In this document: positions 1-12,400 of the stretch, piece by piece
How the letters are laid out: each line of letters opens with the position of its first letter
Numbering within the stretch: the stretch's first letter is position 1
Assembly: GCA_036850595.1 (NCBI GenBank)
Contig: CM072162.1
Coordinates: 17,103,758 to 17,167,757 of the forward strand
Source of the DNA: Rhyacichthys aspro
Lineage: Eukaryota > Chordata > Actinopteri > Gobiiformes > Rhyacichthyidae
Reading direction: 5' to 3'
Length of the DNA: 64,000 nt
Translations under genes and position numbers: made by a program
The notes under the pieces: model-generated
Told to the model about the DNA's origin: nothing
Database searches by the model: none
What the model saw: the letters and a program-made list of their open reading frames with translations, nothing else

Positions 1-432
1 CTCAAGCACGTTTTGCCATACAGTAGCTTATAACAGCTGATTCCATGTGAAAAGCATAAGACATAAAGCATATGCAGAACACTGTACCTTTAAGGAATAA
101 ACTGCGAAGACCAAAATGCAACAAAAATTAAGATGCAATTTGAGCTTAATCAAGGTTTGTGATTTTCTGATGTCAGCTGTAACGTAAATGCTGTGTTAAG
201 ACACACAATCCCTTTCAGTACTTTGTAATGACATTCAAGGTCTGCTGAAAATGAACATAAATCACTGTGTATTTGTTTGTTTTCCATAAACACTGGATCT
301 TCCACGCACACTCAAGCAAAACATCTGCAAACTTGTCATGTAAAACACACAGTCACACGCACATGCTCTCCATAGGCCACTTTCTTCAGACAGAGCACTT
401 AATGGCTGTTAAAAGAGGATGCAGGCCTCCTA
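1..432 (-). other. egln1: egln1 3' UTR (left edge)
   Basis: Sequence downstream of the egln1 stop. I see no minus-strand AATAAA or ATTAAA in it, so the transcript end probably lies beyond position 1. Confidence 0.6.
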
Positions 433-488
433 CTAGCTGGCATCTGAAGGTTTGGCGAGTTCCACCTTTACTCCTTTTTCACCGGCAC
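433..488 (-). CDS. egln1: egln1 coding exon 5 with stop
   Basis: 56 nt reading (G)AGEKGVKVELAKPSDAS then TAG (435-433). Acceptor tttctgcag. The Ala-Gly before GEKG is extra compared with human, and the last human residues after PSD are missing. Confidence 0.94.
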
Positions 489-3400
489 CTGCAGAAACAC
501 AATTAGAAACCATTGTTGTTACTAACCAGAACTAAGTTTTGCAAAAATAAGTATTTGCACAACATGACATTTCCAAAACAGATACTACAATCATGATTGC
601 CACTATATTTTAGGACAGCCTTTCCCCACATTTCTTTAATACACAGGGTTCATTTGTAGCCTTTACTTGAACTTGTTCCTCTCACAAAATACAGCAGCCT
701 CTTCAAAACTCAAAATGTAAATTCTCAGTGGGTTTATGAAAGGGCATATGAGAGATATTTGATTGTATCTAAAGCCAATCAAGTTTCAAACAAAAGGGGC
801 ACAGATGCAATCTTGAACTCAACAAATCACACCAGCCTTCGAGGGTCAAAATTCAACCTTCAATGGGTTATCACATGGGTGCAAAGGCATCCCAAAGGTT
901 TTAAACTGATGTTTCATTGTTTAACTGCAAATTGAGTTGCAGTAAACAGTGAGTCACTTACAAACTCAAAATGGAAAAACGAGAAAAGAGAATTCAAATT
1001 ATTTCCAGGGCATTTGGACAATTTAATGATTTTCCAGGTCCTTTCCCATGACTGGAAAACACCTCTCTAAATTTCCAGTTTTGTGGGAACCCTGACATTT
1101 GACTGGAACATGTCAAAGCTTACCTGTTAAATACTTTTCTTTAGCTCTAGCTCGTTCATCTGCATCAAAATACCACACTGTGATGGCATACCTTTGGAGA
1201 CACAGTACAGATATTATTTAAAAAAAAATCTATTTAAATCTTAGGAAAGAAGCTGATGCAGGATACAGACCTAGTGGCAAACGCAGGCTGGACTTCGTGA
1301 GGGTTTCGTCTGTCTGACCAGAACAGCAGCAGACGGTCAAATTTGGGCTCTATATCGGCAAACTGGGCTTTTCCTTCAGGGAAGATTCGAAGAAGACCCC
1401 CGTGTTCCTGCGAGAGCAAGAAGAAACAGCCCTGTTATGTGTACAGATCAGGACAAAGCAAAAGCAGCAAGGTGAGGAGAGACTGTAAGAAGAAACTGTA
1501 TAGAAAGCCTTTACAGTCAAGGTTATCATGTTTCTGAATTAGATTTTCATATCACTCATCTGCAGTAAAAAGATTACATCAAAGCGAGGAGATGAAGTAC
1601 TTCAAGCAGCATCAATTACTATAATTACAAACGACCAAATACACGGCAGATGTGTGCTTTGTTCAATTATTAGCTGAGGACGACAATGTTAAGGAAAAAG
1701 GCTTGTCCAGCTCCAGGGGCTATGAGGAAAGCGCAGGATAGGAAGCAGCAGCGGGGGACGGCTTTCCTGTGGAGGGATAGGAAGAATAACCCACAGGAAA
1801 ACTGCTGGGGCTGGATAAAGGACCTGGAGAGTGAAAAAGCAGATTGCTGCAAGCGTGTCGGTGAAACTCTCACACAGCTGATATGATAGGCCTCTCTTCA
1901 CACGCAAACTCACAGGGCAAAAGTGTTCACACCCTTTGTTGGACGAGTATTGCTATTGGCGTTTATACCACTTTGAATGAGGGGAATGCCGGTGGGGGGA
2001 CAAAACGAGACAGAGCACAATGGGCTCAATGATAAAGATAGGAGAAAGGTTATTTATTCTGCAACAAATTAAAAGACCATTGACTGTAACAATTGTTTCA
2101 GAGCCTACAAAGTACCTAGGAATGCTCATTGGATTTACAGTAGGTCTGTAAGCAAAGCAAGGCAAAGTGTTAACCATTAAAATTTTACATCAGAACCCAA
2201 AGCACATCTTTACTATTGTATGTGTTTAGTACACAATTAATTTGATCAATAAATTAAAATCTTTCTTCTTGGCGTTATGCGTGCTCACTGGCAGATCAAA
2301 TCGTTACCTATAAACTGCTTTAAGCTGTAGCAGTTAAACATGCCATTTACATTCTGCCTGTACTCACTGAAAGTCATTCAATGAATTTTGTCTAAATATA
2401 TCAATTTTAAAAAGCAATTTTCTGTGTTACTGCTGTCCTCAGGTAGAGAGAGTCTTTTTATGTAATATTACTAGCCCAAAACTGAAACAACTCCTACAGC
2501 ATCTGGACTGAAGTCTGAACTGTGGTTATTATGAATGTGTTAAAAGGATTCAATTAATTTTGTTCAATCAATACATGCCGTGAGTGAATGTTATTGTCTC
2601 TGTTACTGCAGCTGTCCTCAACTGGAAAGCACTATGTAACATGTTTTAAACAACATTACTAGCCCAAATCTGTTAAGTTTGACTTTATCTAGACTGAGGG
2701 TTGCACAACATTTTTTTTTTTGTTAAGCTGTAGCTGTGTTTAACATTTAATTTCCATTATGTGGTGCAGTGTGGGCTTTCTTTTTAATTTTCCATTAGCC
2801 ACTTGGAGTAAAAAACCAGCAGTGACCAGTGAGATGGAGCCGGTTAAAAACACAAACAGGGCACTATTAGTCTGTCAATGTTCAACACAGTGATAACATC
2901 CCACACACCAACAGTCTGTCAACTTGTTAAAGGTCATGCAAGGACCAGTGTTTTTAGGATGGAAACAGTGGATGGAACAAATATTTAATGATGAAAATCC
3001 TGTCCCACTTGAAGAAAGGTTGCCAAACCTGACACCTCTAAAGTTTCTGCTTACACAGCTTTAGTACAAGGAGGTATCATGATAAATTTCATGACATTAC
3101 AGCTGAAATGTCCACTTCATTTCAAACACTGTTTGAATATTAGACAGACCACCTGTTGCAGCAAATCACAACGACTCACGGAACGATCGAATGGGAGCTG
3201 TTTGTATGGGGCAGTGTTACATTCTGCAATATATCACCTCGACACAGCCGGTGTAGGACTGGACAGATGAAATGACAGACCGCTGCATCCTGAAATCTCA
3301 AAGCTTCATGCATTAAATATGTCCTCGCCTTTTGCACGCTCAGACACCAACCCCCTTTACTGCTTACAAACACGCACAGGATAGTTTCGAGAAGGGATGA

Positions 3401-6400
3401 ATGGAAAAGGCGCACTAGAAAACGGAAACACACACACAGCTTGTCAATCTTACAATTTTATGCTGAGGTCTGAATTAGCCAGATTTGAGATAAGATAATC
3501 AGCATTTAATAATTGTGCTGATAAAATAACCATCCTTTCATTTAGTCATTAATTTTATAATAATCCCAGCACTTGCACAGTAAACAAGTGTTTTAAACTC
3601 TTTAGCAAACGAAAAGGGGAGATAGAAATCTGTTGTCCTTGCTCAAACACTTGCATCTCATCAGGGATTTTAATTGGCCAACAAAAGCATGGGATTATAA
3701 GGCTGACTTCAAATCAAATGTCTTATATATACTTTTGAAGCAGATTGCCCAGCTCTAGTAGAAAAGTAGCTGTTTACCGGACTTCAGAGTCTTTGAGAAA
3801 GTTGGGTGTCTGAAGGTGATCTTTTGTTGAGTTTTTTACTCTCATTTTTGTCACATGGGAGCACAGGCAACTATAAAAGGCGTGATTGCTCATCCATAGC
3901 TGAAGGGCTCCTTGTACTCAACTGGGACATACAAAAAGTAAGAAGGTAACTTCACTTAAAAGTTATACAAGTCACTTTTACCTTGAGGTGACTGCGATAT
4001 ATTTTGCTCAAGACTTTAAATACTCAAAAATTGGGGCTAAATAAATGGAGCAACTGGACCTGAACATTCCTCAGTCCCGGTTTCCAGGCAACCACATTCT
4101 ATAACCACATTCTAGCTCATCACACGCGCAAACCAAACAGCCAATCAGAGGCCAGTATGTAATTGTTCACATGTCCAGCAGCGTTCAGGAACATGGCTCA
4201 TTTAAACAATTAACGCCGTTGCTATAGATGCCATACGACAGGCTGGTGAGCGAAAACATGGACATTTGGGGCCGACCTGACGCACGGCAAAGATGAAAAA
4301 GCACTGCGTTGAATAACAGGGAAGAGGGGTCAGCGCAGAATAAATAATGCAATGGGAAAGTTATCTAACTCATGGATGAAAACGCTGCAGTGAAAGTAGG
4401 ACACGCAGTGAATTGGATGGCATTTGTCAAGAGCTTGTGGTTATAAAAGTGATGTCAGTTTGATAAGCATGTTGTCACAGCATTACAGGATAAATAACAG
4501 CCCCCGGCTAAAGAGATCCGTTACATAGGGTCAACTAGCAACCACTACGGTGGAAGCTAATGGGGATCCTAATAAATAAACAAAATAAACTTAAAGAGTT
4601 AATAACAAAATCATGGGCTACATAAGCTAGCTTTAAATGTGTCAAATAAATTAATACAACTTGCCTGAACCATCCTGGTCATAGTGGGTGCATAATTTAA
4701 TTTAATTTAATTTAACACTTTTAAATTACCTTTGCTTATGGCCAGAAGGTTTTATCAAATGGATTACTGACTTCCTATGTAACATTTCCTCTCCTTCCCC
4801 TTAAATCCTTATCCTTTGTCATGCCTTTTGTGGATATGGGTCAAATCTTTTAAGATTATTGTCTTTTCAAGATTTAAAAAGTGCCTGCAAATTCTGTATC
4901 TCATCTGTGTTAAATCATGGCCATAAGACTATGTAGTGTGGTGCAGCTGAGATATTTTATGTCTGTCTACAAAAATGAGAAATATCAAAACAGAGAAAAT
5001 TGACTTTAGAATTGTTTATATAGCCCACTGCTTAAACCAGGCCAGAAAAAAGTCAGTGAACATCTGCACTTTCTTTCAGCATGGCAGAGTTAATTCTCAC
5101 TCTACCTGTGCACGGCTGGATTAGCATGATACCTACTTTTAAATGGGATTATAAGAGAGTGACAGAGCGGCATGTACTGAAACATAAGCTGTGTGGTTGG
5201 ACGAGAAGTGAGTAATAAACCCATCTGAACCATGTCATGACCCGGCAGTAAGGACAGAAACAAATCTGCTTTGTCATGTGCACCATCCAGGTGTCATTAT
5301 GAACCGTAGACTATCAATGATAAAACCACTCTTCTGTAATTGTAAAACTCTGTGGCTGCACGATTACACATACCTTGACACTCCAATCTTTATTAAGGTA
5401 ATATATGCATGTGACACAACGTCCATCACCATTGGGGTTATCCACATGCCGTACGTATCCTGTGCCATTTCCCGGGTAACACGCTACCATTGCCTGCAAA
5501 GAGGAAACAATAAGGAAAATCAATGAAAATGAAGTGACAGAAGATTGAATTAGCTCTACATATGGATTTTGCAATATTCTTGAAGAGTATTACAATTAAA
5601 AGATATTGTTGTTTGGGTATAATACTTTGAATTAATAGCCTTACTTTTATTTTGTTAGTGTTTTCGCTCCATGTTTTGGAGATGATAAGCAGTTTGTAAA
5701 TGTACATTTTTCGTGACAAAACTGTGATGACACTGCATTTTTAACATATTGCAATGCCTTAGTTTTAATGCAAACAAATTATGCATATTGTTACAGAACA
5801 TTAATTAAAGTGTGTGAGATATTTAAAATGAAAGGAGGTAATATTGAATTTGGATAGAGCTGGATCTATAGAAGCTATTGATGAAGCATATTTGGCCTGT
5901 CATGTTGTTGCAGCAGTGGGTCTTGGCACAGCCAGATTGTACTGTCTTCTCTTCACCTGCACCATGAAAAATTGAAACAGAGGCTGCTTACAACACAGCC
6001 GGCTCATTATAAACTTTAAACAAGAGAGGAAATAAACCGGAGATACTGTGCTGCATGTCAACTTCCCATTGTGCTTTCCTGCTCTATTAAGACCTGCATG
6101 ATCTGCCTGGGTGTTGGCAGTGAACCCCCATGAGCTCTTGTAAACTTCTCGCAGTAAACACCTCGGCAATTCCCTGGAGGTTTGGAGGCACAAGTGGGGA
6201 CTCGCACAGCGCCTGGAGAACTGACAGAGACACTTGTTCCTCTGAAATATCACTACTAGTATCTACCAACACTTGTGGGAATTCATGCAGCTGCTTGTGC
6301 TCAGTGTCTCAGTGGCAGATAAAGGGGAGCTTATGTGAGTGGACAAATGGGAAGGTAGTCTTAGCCGTCATATGAAAGACAAAGGGCTAGTTCCACTGCA

Positions 6401-9400
6401 TTCTTGCACACACTTGAATCATTGAGAGCAGACGATGGTCAATCAATCCGGTAAAATAATGTGACTTTTTTTGGTCATTATGGCATCCTTGCGTGTAAGA
6501 TATTTAATGCTCAGCAAATATGAACATCAAATATGACGTCTGAATCGTATTTTCCTCTATCTGACCATAGCTGCTTGCGTCAGTCCACATTGTGTTCACA
6601 TCTTAAGAGCGATGCAGGTTACCACTGGAATGCACAGTATCAGGGCCTTCAAAGCTGAAAAACAACCAAACTCCAATATAAAGATGGGAGGGGGAGTAGT
6701 GCAGAGGTGGGAAGTGCTGCTCGAGCTGACGCACTACAGTGATTTCAACAAAAGGGCGGGTCTTAGAAGAAACGACTGCTAGGAGTCAAAGCTGGTGAAT
6801 GGCACGCAAACTGACAAAGGGCTTCCTGTCCGACGTGCGACGCAGTCCAGTAGGATGAAGCGCGAGAGGGAGAGGGGCACAGTCAGAGGAGAGGGGCGGG
6901 GCTGGAGAAGATTTGAGAGGAGTGAACTGCTGTAAACTTTGACTCCTGGCCTTCCTCCAGAGGGAGCAGTATTTTAATGGTTGTGCTACGTGCAGAGCGT
7001 GAGGAAGGTTGGCTGATTCTCGGCTATGTCATCCCTCCCACCCTTAACTGCTGCTCGACTTATGCTGCAAGGCTAGAGATGGTTAAACAGCGCAGCTAAT
7101 GTAGATGTAGTAGTGTGAGGGTCAGGGGGGGTGGACTCAATGAAGGTGTGAGAGAATAAATGCTATGCAGAAATCTGGACACAGTAGTTTCCTCTTTCAT
7201 TCTCTGGTTCTCAACAGCTGTGGAAACGCCATAGCCATTTCAAGCTAAAATCCAGTCATTTACAGTTTGGTTAAATTTTTTTGGGACCTTGGACCATATT
7301 ATTAATGGGTAAAATTGTGTAACATATACAAGGATTAACAGGTTTCGAAAGGTTTGTGCTACAGTGTTTAATGCTGACAGTCTGAGGTAACTTTGGGGAC
7401 TAGTACTTTGTAAACAGCTTGATCTTCAGTAGTAAATACTTATCAATGACCATGACTTTTGTCAAATTATTTAGGACTCTATGTAAAACAAATGAACATT
7501 ATCATTGTAAATGATATACACAACAAACTGGAATAAATAAATGTAATCAGTTATCCATATTTGGTTCTTGATATGAATCTCATTTAACAATAAAGTGTCT
7601 TGAAATTGTGTGTAATACCACAGCTATGGGTGGATTTTGCAACAGCCAAAAATCTTCTGCCTCAATTCACTTATAAACATTAGAGGTATGATTTTACAAG
7701 AAGCAGGCCAAAAAAAGTCAAGTATGCAGTCTCCATTATGTAAATGGTCCCATTTATAAGTCATGAATGTCCTGGGAATGACTTGTCAGTCAGGTATGAG
7801 AATGACGTGAGTAATATGCTGGTTTTCATAGGCACCAGATCTTAGCTGGCTTTGGAGCAACAGCGCTCACTTCTCCATCTCTATGACATTTACCCCAGAC
7901 TAAACTTGTCACAATTCATTTTTCAGATCTAAATCTATAAGCGACGTGTGTAAATTAAAAAGTCGGATTTGATGCTAATTGATGGATATTGAATTGAGTG
8001 TAGATACATTCCTTCTGCAACGTAAACTTGAAAAGTGGTACAGAATAAAGTATAACATGTAAATATAAAGCTGTTTGATGATGATGTGACCATGTACACA
8101 ACCTGTTTATGGCATAACAAAGCATTGGTGAAGTGCATGCTGACAGTTAACTGTAAATGCCAATCTTGTACTGAGTGTTTTTAGCATCAATTTCTTTTGT
8201 AACAACAGGTCACAAGGCCAGTGCACTGCATCATAGTTCATCCATGCAAGGTTGTTATCTATTTACAGTTGAGCTTAATTTTTAAATATTTGACAAGCCT
8301 ATTTTACTATTTGTTGGGACAATTGAGAGATCCTAAATATAACCACAGTTGACAGTCTGTGATTCTCCCTTTGCAAATGACTGTTTACTCCTTTACCGCC
8401 TTCACCTCCGACCTTTATCCTTATCTGAGCTTCCCTTTTCTCAGCCAGCTCTTCTTCCGCATTCCTTGGTGGCCCTCATTAGGAGGCTGACCTCGGTTGT
8501 GTTGTCGTTTGTCTGCATTCCTCAGGCACAACTTGTGAGGCCAAGTGGCATTTACAGGCGAATAGTGAAAAGGAGTGAATTGGAGGTCATCAGATCGCGG
8601 AAGCTTTCAGTTTGGCTCGAGGGGAGGAGTTACAAGTTATAAACAACTTTGAGGAGCAATATTTACTTCCACTACCAGGAATTCCTCAGTTATTTGGGAA
8701 AAGAGGTTATATTAAGGGAAAGAATAGCCACAATAATACAACATTTTCCTTTTTTTATTAGATTTGAGGGGAAAACTGTAACCCTCTTCCCTATGTGGCT
8801 TCAACGCATGTGTAGAAGATTGTCTTATCTGTTGCACGTCAGGCATGCGCCACTGTTTATTTTTCTGACTCTTTCACAATTACGTCTCAGACATCTGTAA
8901 CTCAGGGCTCAAATAAATCTCACTCAGACTAGATGACACTTGACAAGAATAAGCAACATATCTGACATAAGTGACGTGGCAGGGTTTAACACTTACTGTA
9001 AACTTACTGCAAACTTACTGTAAGCTGACAAATGTGTGACACAATCTGTGTGCTAGTCATTTACCGACAGCTTACAGAGTAACTTCTGTGTGTCTGAGTC
9101 CAGGCACGGTGAAGTTAAATAGAGCCAATTAATCATATTTGACTAAATTATAGGCTACCTATACAGCAATTGTTTAGGGACTTCTCAGAGGTTCACCTGG
9201 TAGAGCTCATATATAAAAGTGAGAGACTTGCGTTTAAAGGCAGAATAAGCATTAGCCACAAATAAATCACAAATTGTGCAAAGACAAAAACAAATACCTA
9301 TTCTTGTTAAAACATCTGAAATGGTTAGATTCACAATGAAGCACTGATTTATATTTTTTCCCATGTGCTTTATACTAAACGGTCGCAGTCTTCAATTATA

Positions 9401-12400
9401 AGTGGATATTTTTAGTAGATAAACAGTTTGCTTAGCATTTTTCCAGCCTCAAAAAACTGTAATCAAAATGCAATGCACCAAAGCCAGTCTTAGGCGAAGT
9501 AGCCTAGAAGCAGACATCTAATGCAAATCATATTTATGAGTAACACTTTGTGAAACTGGTCCCAAATAACTTAAGAGGTCACTGCATTACTCTGTGGTTG
9601 AAACACAAAATGATATCAGCTTATTGTTGGATAATGACTAATAGATGCTATGAATAAAAGTGAAGACATAGGGCTGCAAAGTGATGCTTATCCAGACATG
9701 AGTACAAAGTGTCTGTATGAGGACCTTTTAACGCAGGACAGTGTGGGAACCAAAGACAGTGTGGCCTCTTCCCGGGACGGCGTGCTGTTTTATCTGTCGG
9801 ACAGTGGTGTGGCCTCAAGAGGAAATCCCTGTTTGAGGGAATGACCCAGTTTATTCTTTTCTTCTTTACTGTGGCCTGTGAACAATAGAGGGGCATATAG
9901 AGCAGGACCGCTTCCCTTCACCCTAAACAGGCTACAGAGGAAACACAAGCAGTCACTGGTGGCAAAAGGCATAACTGTCCCAAAGGGGAGGTGTGTTCAA
10001 AGCCTGGTGGATGTCAGTAAACTCTGCTTTTGTCTGCTATTGACAAAGAGACGGTTAAGACATATAAACCTACGGGTTTTGTGCTGAGCTAGAGATAAGA
10101 GCAGTAGAGTCTGTATAGGGCAGCAACTTTTTAACCACTCAGTCTGACTCAACGCCTCCACCCAGGGAGCACAAAATGAGCTCATACTGTAAGTGGATCA
10201 GCTATTGATATGTTCTTTTTACCGATTCGTATTTCATAACAGCTTATAAAACATCTACAAAGTTCCAATGCATGGGTCGATTTGAGTTAAAACAAAATCA
10301 AAATGATCAGGAGATGTGTGACAGGAACTGATTATGTTACCTTCTTTCCAAATTAGTATACTTAAATCTTAATATGCCAGGTTTTTGTTGAAATTTAAAT
10401 CAATCCTTACACCATCATAACCCACTTTTTCGCCCTTATGGCCCTTAGGGTCCTCATGGAGGTTAGTGTTTGGCGAAGAAGGAAGAGTCAGTCCAGTCTT
10501 AGCCCAAGTCCAGACTCATGGAGGTTAGTGTTTGGCGAAGAAGGAAGAGTCAGTCCAGTCTTAGCCCAAGTCCAGACTCATGGAGGTTAGTGTTTGGTGA
10601 AGGAGGCAGAGATAGATCAAGATTTTTAGTTGAATATAAAATTATTTACATTTTCATTCAACCCCAAGAATAGACTTTTATCAGTTGTGTTCTTGGTTGG
10701 TCTCAACGTCTGAGACCGAAACAAGACTGAGTAAAAGTTAGTTTGAGACCAAGACAAGACCAAGACCTTTAGAGATCAAGACCAAGACAAGCCAAGACCT
10801 TTACAAAATACTACGTACTAAGCACTAAGACACTATTTAATAGCATATTGTAGAAGTAACCATCTTTATGTAAATATATGAGAGCTTTTGCAATTTCAAG
10901 GACTTTTAGGAACAGCATTAAGAAGGCAGTGTTTTAGTTAAAGCAACTGTGTTTAACTTTTCAGTATGTATAACCACTAAAAGGAGACAAATGCTCCGGC
11001 AAAACTCACACGCTAGACTATTACAATTCCACAAATATCCTTGTTTTAATGTAAATCTGTGTTGGTGTAGCTGGTTCTACTATATCTGTGTACAAAGAGA
11101 TGACGGCGTGCAGTGCAACTCTCAATAACGTTAAAAAACTCAAAATTAACTGAATGCTTTGACTTTAGTGATGTTCAAGCTCCAATTTTTATGGTAAAAA
11201 GTGTTGCTTTAAATATGTCTATCTAATAATGCAGTGTTTGTGAGACTATTCAAGTTCTGCCTACAGCAGCTTTAAACCTCAATTACTGTAACAGATCCAT
11301 ATTATTACCTGTCCTAATGATGCATTTAAAAAGCATTTATAGAGGTGTCCTGCTCCACCCATCATAAATCCCCTTTGCCTTTCATCTACAGCTGCAAACA
11401 GTCAAAAACAGAGAAGCTCTTTCTCAAGGCCCCACTTGGACCCCCGCCAGGTGCTGCTTAGACAGTCACGGCATAGTAAACAGAGAGATAAACAGACACT
11501 CATAGTTAACTGTCAAATGTATTTGGCTTTACAGTAAATCCTATTAAACTGCTCTTCTTCATGTGAGCTCCCCTCAAGTCTTCATTAATCTCTCTGGTCA
11601 ATTTATGACAAGTCCCACTTTAACACAGATTTATTGCTGACTTCTGACGCATGTGTTGGTCCCAAAGAAACAAACAAGTAGTCTTATTGTTAAGCGTTTG
11701 ATGGTTAAACAATACGCAGGAAAAGCGTGGCATGCAAAGCGCAGCTTAAAGCATGTGGGTATTGAAGGCGGAAGGAACGAGAGACTGGCGCTTCATATAG
11801 CATAATGTCCAACCAGCTCCAGAGGAGGAGCACTGCCACCACATGTGACTTCCTCTAGCCTGCTCACTGTATAGAGCTGTAGGATTTAGGTCAACGGTCA
11901 ACTTCCTCATGAAAAGCAGACGTTATAGCTACAAATTAACCATTACATAGAGCCATCATGTAAGAAAATAATGGAGTTTGTTTATAGCATTTTAGTAAGG
12001 GTTTAACCAAAAAAAGGCTAGGCTAAGTGGCTACTAGAGTGATAGTGTATCCATGTCTTTTTTATCATAAAACAAGAATAACACTTCTTTTAAAAGTACA
12101 GTGCATCCGACTCACAAGGTATTCGTCTATGTGTGACAGGGTGTGGACATTACTGTCTTGTAAGCACATGTATTTTACCTAAATGATTCACATCAACACA
12201 AATTTCCACTCAAGATTTCCACTATGACCATATTAAGTGTTTAAGAAGGTGTGGTGTGGCTTTAAATATTTCATCCTTTTGCTTAATTTATCACTACATG
12301 TATTATTTATATTGGTATATACATTTTTACCAAGCCTCACTCCAATAGCATAGTAACAGTTCACACCTTTAAGTATTTACAGTGACGGGGACACTGTCCT

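Larger units (their letters stand above)
1408..5373 (-). other. egln1 intron 2
   Basis: About 4 kb of AT-rich intron. It contains an imperfect internal duplication near 2415-2500 and 2590-2690 (both with ttactgctg/gtcctca and ttactagcccaaa words), a possible retroelement 3' tail near 4500-4590 and a pentanucleotide repeat at 4693-4716. No convincing exon is seen. Confidence 0.85.

Noticed and set aside
8349..8900. two adjacent open frames of 97 and 83 codons
   Set aside because: Basic, repeat-free but without splice signals, homology or codon bias; consistent with chance in intron 1 of egln1.
9650..10087. two plus-strand frames inside egln1 intron 1
   Set aside because: No recognised motif and no flanking splice logic; probably chance.
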